Assembly: GCA_902594915.1 (NCBI GenBank)
Contig: CACJOA010000001.1
Span: 62,001 to 126,000, forward strand
Source of the DNA: an uncultured Pelagibacteraceae bacterium
GTDB lineage: Bacteria > Pseudomonadota > Alphaproteobacteria > Pelagibacterales > Pelagibacteraceae
Length of the DNA stretch: 64,000 nucleotides
Direction: 5' to 3'
Of the stretch, positions 61,651 through 64,000 are shown piece by piece (position 1 is the stretch's first letter; every line of letters starts with the position of its first letter). The notes beneath the pieces were generated by a model. It worked only from the letters and a program-made list of their open reading frames with translations. It did not search any database and was not told the origin of the DNA. The position numbers were made by a program, and so were the translations under genes.

Positions 61651-63999
61651 TTAATTTTTATTTTTTTTTAATTCTGCTTGAGCTGCGGCTAATCTAGCAA
61701 TTGGAACTCGGTAAGGTGAACACGAAACATAGTTTAAACCAGCTTTTGAGCAAAAAAGTATGCTTTTAGGATCACCGCCATGTTCTCCACAAATTCCAAG
61801 TTTAATATTTCTGTTTTGTTTTTTTCCACTTTTAACAGCTATTTTAACTAGATCTTTAACTCCATCATCTATAGACACAAATGGATCAATAGTAAAAATT
61901 TTATTATCTATATAATCGTTAAGAAATTTACCACTATCATCTCTGCTAATACCAAAAGTAGTCTGGGTCAAATCATTTGTACCGAAACTAAAAAACTCCG
62001 CATGTTTTGCGATATCTCTTGCTTTTATAGCGGCTCGAGGAAGTTCAATCATTGTCCCAACTAAAAATTCTATTTTAATATTATTTTCATTCTGTACTTT
62101 TTTTGCAGTATTTATCACTAAATTTTTCATAATTCTTATTTCTGCTTCAGTTGAAATTAGTGGTATCATAATTTCAGGGAAAGCTGACCTTTGTTTTTTT
62201 TTTTTGATATCAGCTAAAGCCTCAAAAATAGCCCTACACTGCATTTCATAAATTTCTGGAAAAGAAATACCTAATCTACATCCACGATGTCCTAACATTG
62301 GATTTTGTTCATGTAATTCATCAATTCTTGACTTTACCTCCTTTGAGTCCACTCCAACAATATTGGCAACCTCTAAAATCTCTTTTTCTGATTTAGGCAA
62401 AAATTCGTGAAGAGGTGGATCAAGCAATCTTACAGTAACTGGAAGACCATGCATAATTTTAAATATTTCTATAAAATCTTTTTTTTGATGAGGTAAAAGT
62501 TTTTCTAATGCTTTTGCTCTATCCTCTTGAGTCTTAGACAAAATCATTTGCCTCACAGATAAAATTCTTTCCTCATCAAAAAACATGTGCTCTGTTCTAC
62601 ATAACCCAATCCCTTCAGCACCAAAATCTCTAGCTGCTTTTGTATCTATTATAGTTTCTGAGTTAGTTCTTATTTTAAGTTTTCTTATTTTGTCAGCCCA
62701 TTTCATTAATTTCGAAAAATCTCCTGAAATTTCAGGTTTTACAGTTGGTACATTTCCTAGAATAATTCTACCTGAAGACCCGTCAATTGTAATTATGTCT
62801 CCTTCATTAACTTGACATAAATGGGTTTTAAAAAATTTTTTTTCATAATTTATATCAATCTCACTTGAACCAGACACACAAGGTCTGCCCATTCCTCTAG
62901 CTACAACTGCAGCATGACTAGTCATTCCCCCCCTAGCTGTTAAAATGCCTTTTGCAGCATTCATGCCTTGAATATCCTCAGGTGATGTCTCAATTCTAAC
63001 TAAAATAGTATCTTGCATCATATCATTTAATCTTTGAGCTTCTTCAGAAGAAAAGACTACTTTTCCACTTGCTGCTCCAGGAGAAGCTGGTAAACCGTTT
63101 GCTATAACTTCAATTGAGCTATTCTCATCTAAAGTAGGATGTAACAAAGTGTCCAAGGAATTTGGGTCGATTCTTAATATGGCCTCTTTTTTTGAAATTA
63201 ATTTTTCCTTTACCATATCAACCGCAATTTTTACTGCAGATCTAGAGGTTCTTTTGCCTGAGCGTGTCTGAAGTATCCAAAGTTTTTTATTCTCGACTGT
63301 AAATTCTACATCTTGCATATCTTTATAATGCTTTTCCAATTTAATTAAAATTTTTTTTAGCTCTAAATATATTTTGGGCATCGACTCTTGCATTGACAGT
63401 GCTTTTACATTTGCATTTATTCTAGCTTGTTTAGTTATATATTGTGGAGTTCTTGTACCAGCAACTACGTCTTCACCTTGAGCATTAATTAAATATTCCC
63501 CATAAATATGATTAGATCCATCAGATGGGTTTCGTGTAAATACTACTCCAGTTGCGCAATCGCTTCCCATATTTCCAAAAACCATTGACTGAACATTAAC
63601 TGCTGTTCCCCATTCAGATGGAATTTGATTTAATTTTCTGTAGATCTTTGCTCTAGAACTTTCCCAAGATAAAAAAACTGCACTTATGGCCCCAAATAGT
63701 TGTTTAAAAACATCTTGTGGAAAATCTTGTTTAGTTTTCTCTTTTACTGTCATCTTAAAATCTTTTATTAAACCATCCCAATCTTCCTCGTCTAGCTCTG
63801 TATCAAGCAAAACCCCCTTGGTTAATTTATAATTTTCAATTAATTCCTCAAAATGGTAATTCTCAACGCCCATAACAACATTTCCGTACATTTGAATAAA
63901 CCTTCTGTAGCTATCTTTTGCGAATCTTCCATTTGCTGTTATTTTTGATAATGCAATAACCGTTTGATCATTTAAACCTAAATTCAAAATAGTATCCAT
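61651..63999 (-). CDS. ppdK: Pyruvate, phosphate dikinase (N-terminus beyond the window)
   Basis: GGMTSHAAVVARGMGRPCVSG phospho-His region and LGHRGCRLGISFPEIYEMQ; frame open at the right edge. Confidence 0.96.
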   Translation of the reverse strand: MDTILNLGLNDQTVIALSKITANGRFAKDSYRRFIQMYGNVVMGVENYHFEELIENYKLTKGVLLDTELDEEDWDGLIKDFKMTVKEKTKQDFPQDVFKQLFGAISAVFLSWESSRAKIYRKLNQIPSEWGTAVNVQSMVFGNMGSDCATGVVFTRNPSDGSNHIYGEYLINAQGEDVVAGTRTPQYITKQARINANVKALSMQESMPKIYLELKKILIKLEKHYKDMQDVEFTVENKKLWILQTRSGKRTSRSAVKIAVDMVKEKLISKKEAILRIDPNSLDTLLHPTLDENSSIEVIANGLPASPGAASGKVVFSSEEAQRLNDMMQDTILVRIETSPEDIQGMNAAKGILTARGGMTSHAAVVARGMGRPCVSGSSEIDINYEKKFFKTHLCQVNEGDIITIDGSSGRIILGNVPTVKPEISGDFSKLMKWADKIRKLKIRTNSETIIDTKAARDFGAEGIGLCRTEHMFFDEERILSVRQMILSKTQEDRAKALEKLLPHQKKDFIEIFKIMHGLPVTVRLLDPPLHEFLPKSEKEILEVANIVGVDSKEVKSRIDELHEQNPMLGHRGCRLGISFPEIYEMQCRAIFEALADIKKKKQRSAFPEIMIPLISTEAEIRIMKNLVINTAKKVQNENNIKIEFLVGTMIELPRAAIKARDIAKHAEFFSFGTNDLTQTTFGISRDDSGKFLNDYIDNKIFTIDPFVSIDDGVKDLVKIAVKSGKKQNRNIKLGICGEHGGDPKSILFCSKAGLNYVSCSPYRVPIARLAAAQAELKKNKN

Positions 64000-64000
64000 C

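Noticed and set aside
1-64000. CRISPR array, prophage, transposon or toxin-antitoxin system
   Set aside because: No regularly spaced repeats, integrase, transposase, phage structural genes or recognisable toxin-antitoxin pairs found in the translations or by reading the gaps.

Overview
This is a 64 kb window of a very AT-rich, tightly packed bacterial chromosome. Gene content and order point to a SAR11/Pelagibacter-type marine alphaproteobacterium: proteorhodopsin next to ferredoxin and its reductase, riboswitch-controlled gcvTHP, NAD-formate dehydrogenase, glycine amidinotransferase, TRAP transporter, several EamA permeases, and almost no intergenic DNA. I found no CRISPR array, rRNA operon, phage or transposon. 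One tRNA (Leu-GAG) and a tandem glycine riboswitch are present. Most of the window is housekeeping. The points most worth a second look are: (1) an 11-bp exact helix that can pair the riboswitch's second aptamer with the gcvT start region; (2) a CFA-like/DUF1365/FAD oxidoreductase/DUF3833/SDR/TspO block resembling singlet-oxygen or furan-fatty-acid loci; (3) a proteorhodopsin with the blue-type Gln tuning residue and two perfect palindromes in its leader; (4) an IMP dehydrogenase without its CBS module; (5) a perfect GAAC-N7-GAAC SOS box touching the umuD start codon; (6) two overlapping membrane microORFs after dksA, one absent from the ORF track; (7) a 14-bp hairpin between dctP and dctQ that occupies the dctQ leader; (8) two apparent small-gene relics; and (9) repeated 4-bp palindromic stop-codon overlaps between convergent genes. 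All calls come from reading the sequence and supplied translations. No database search was run.
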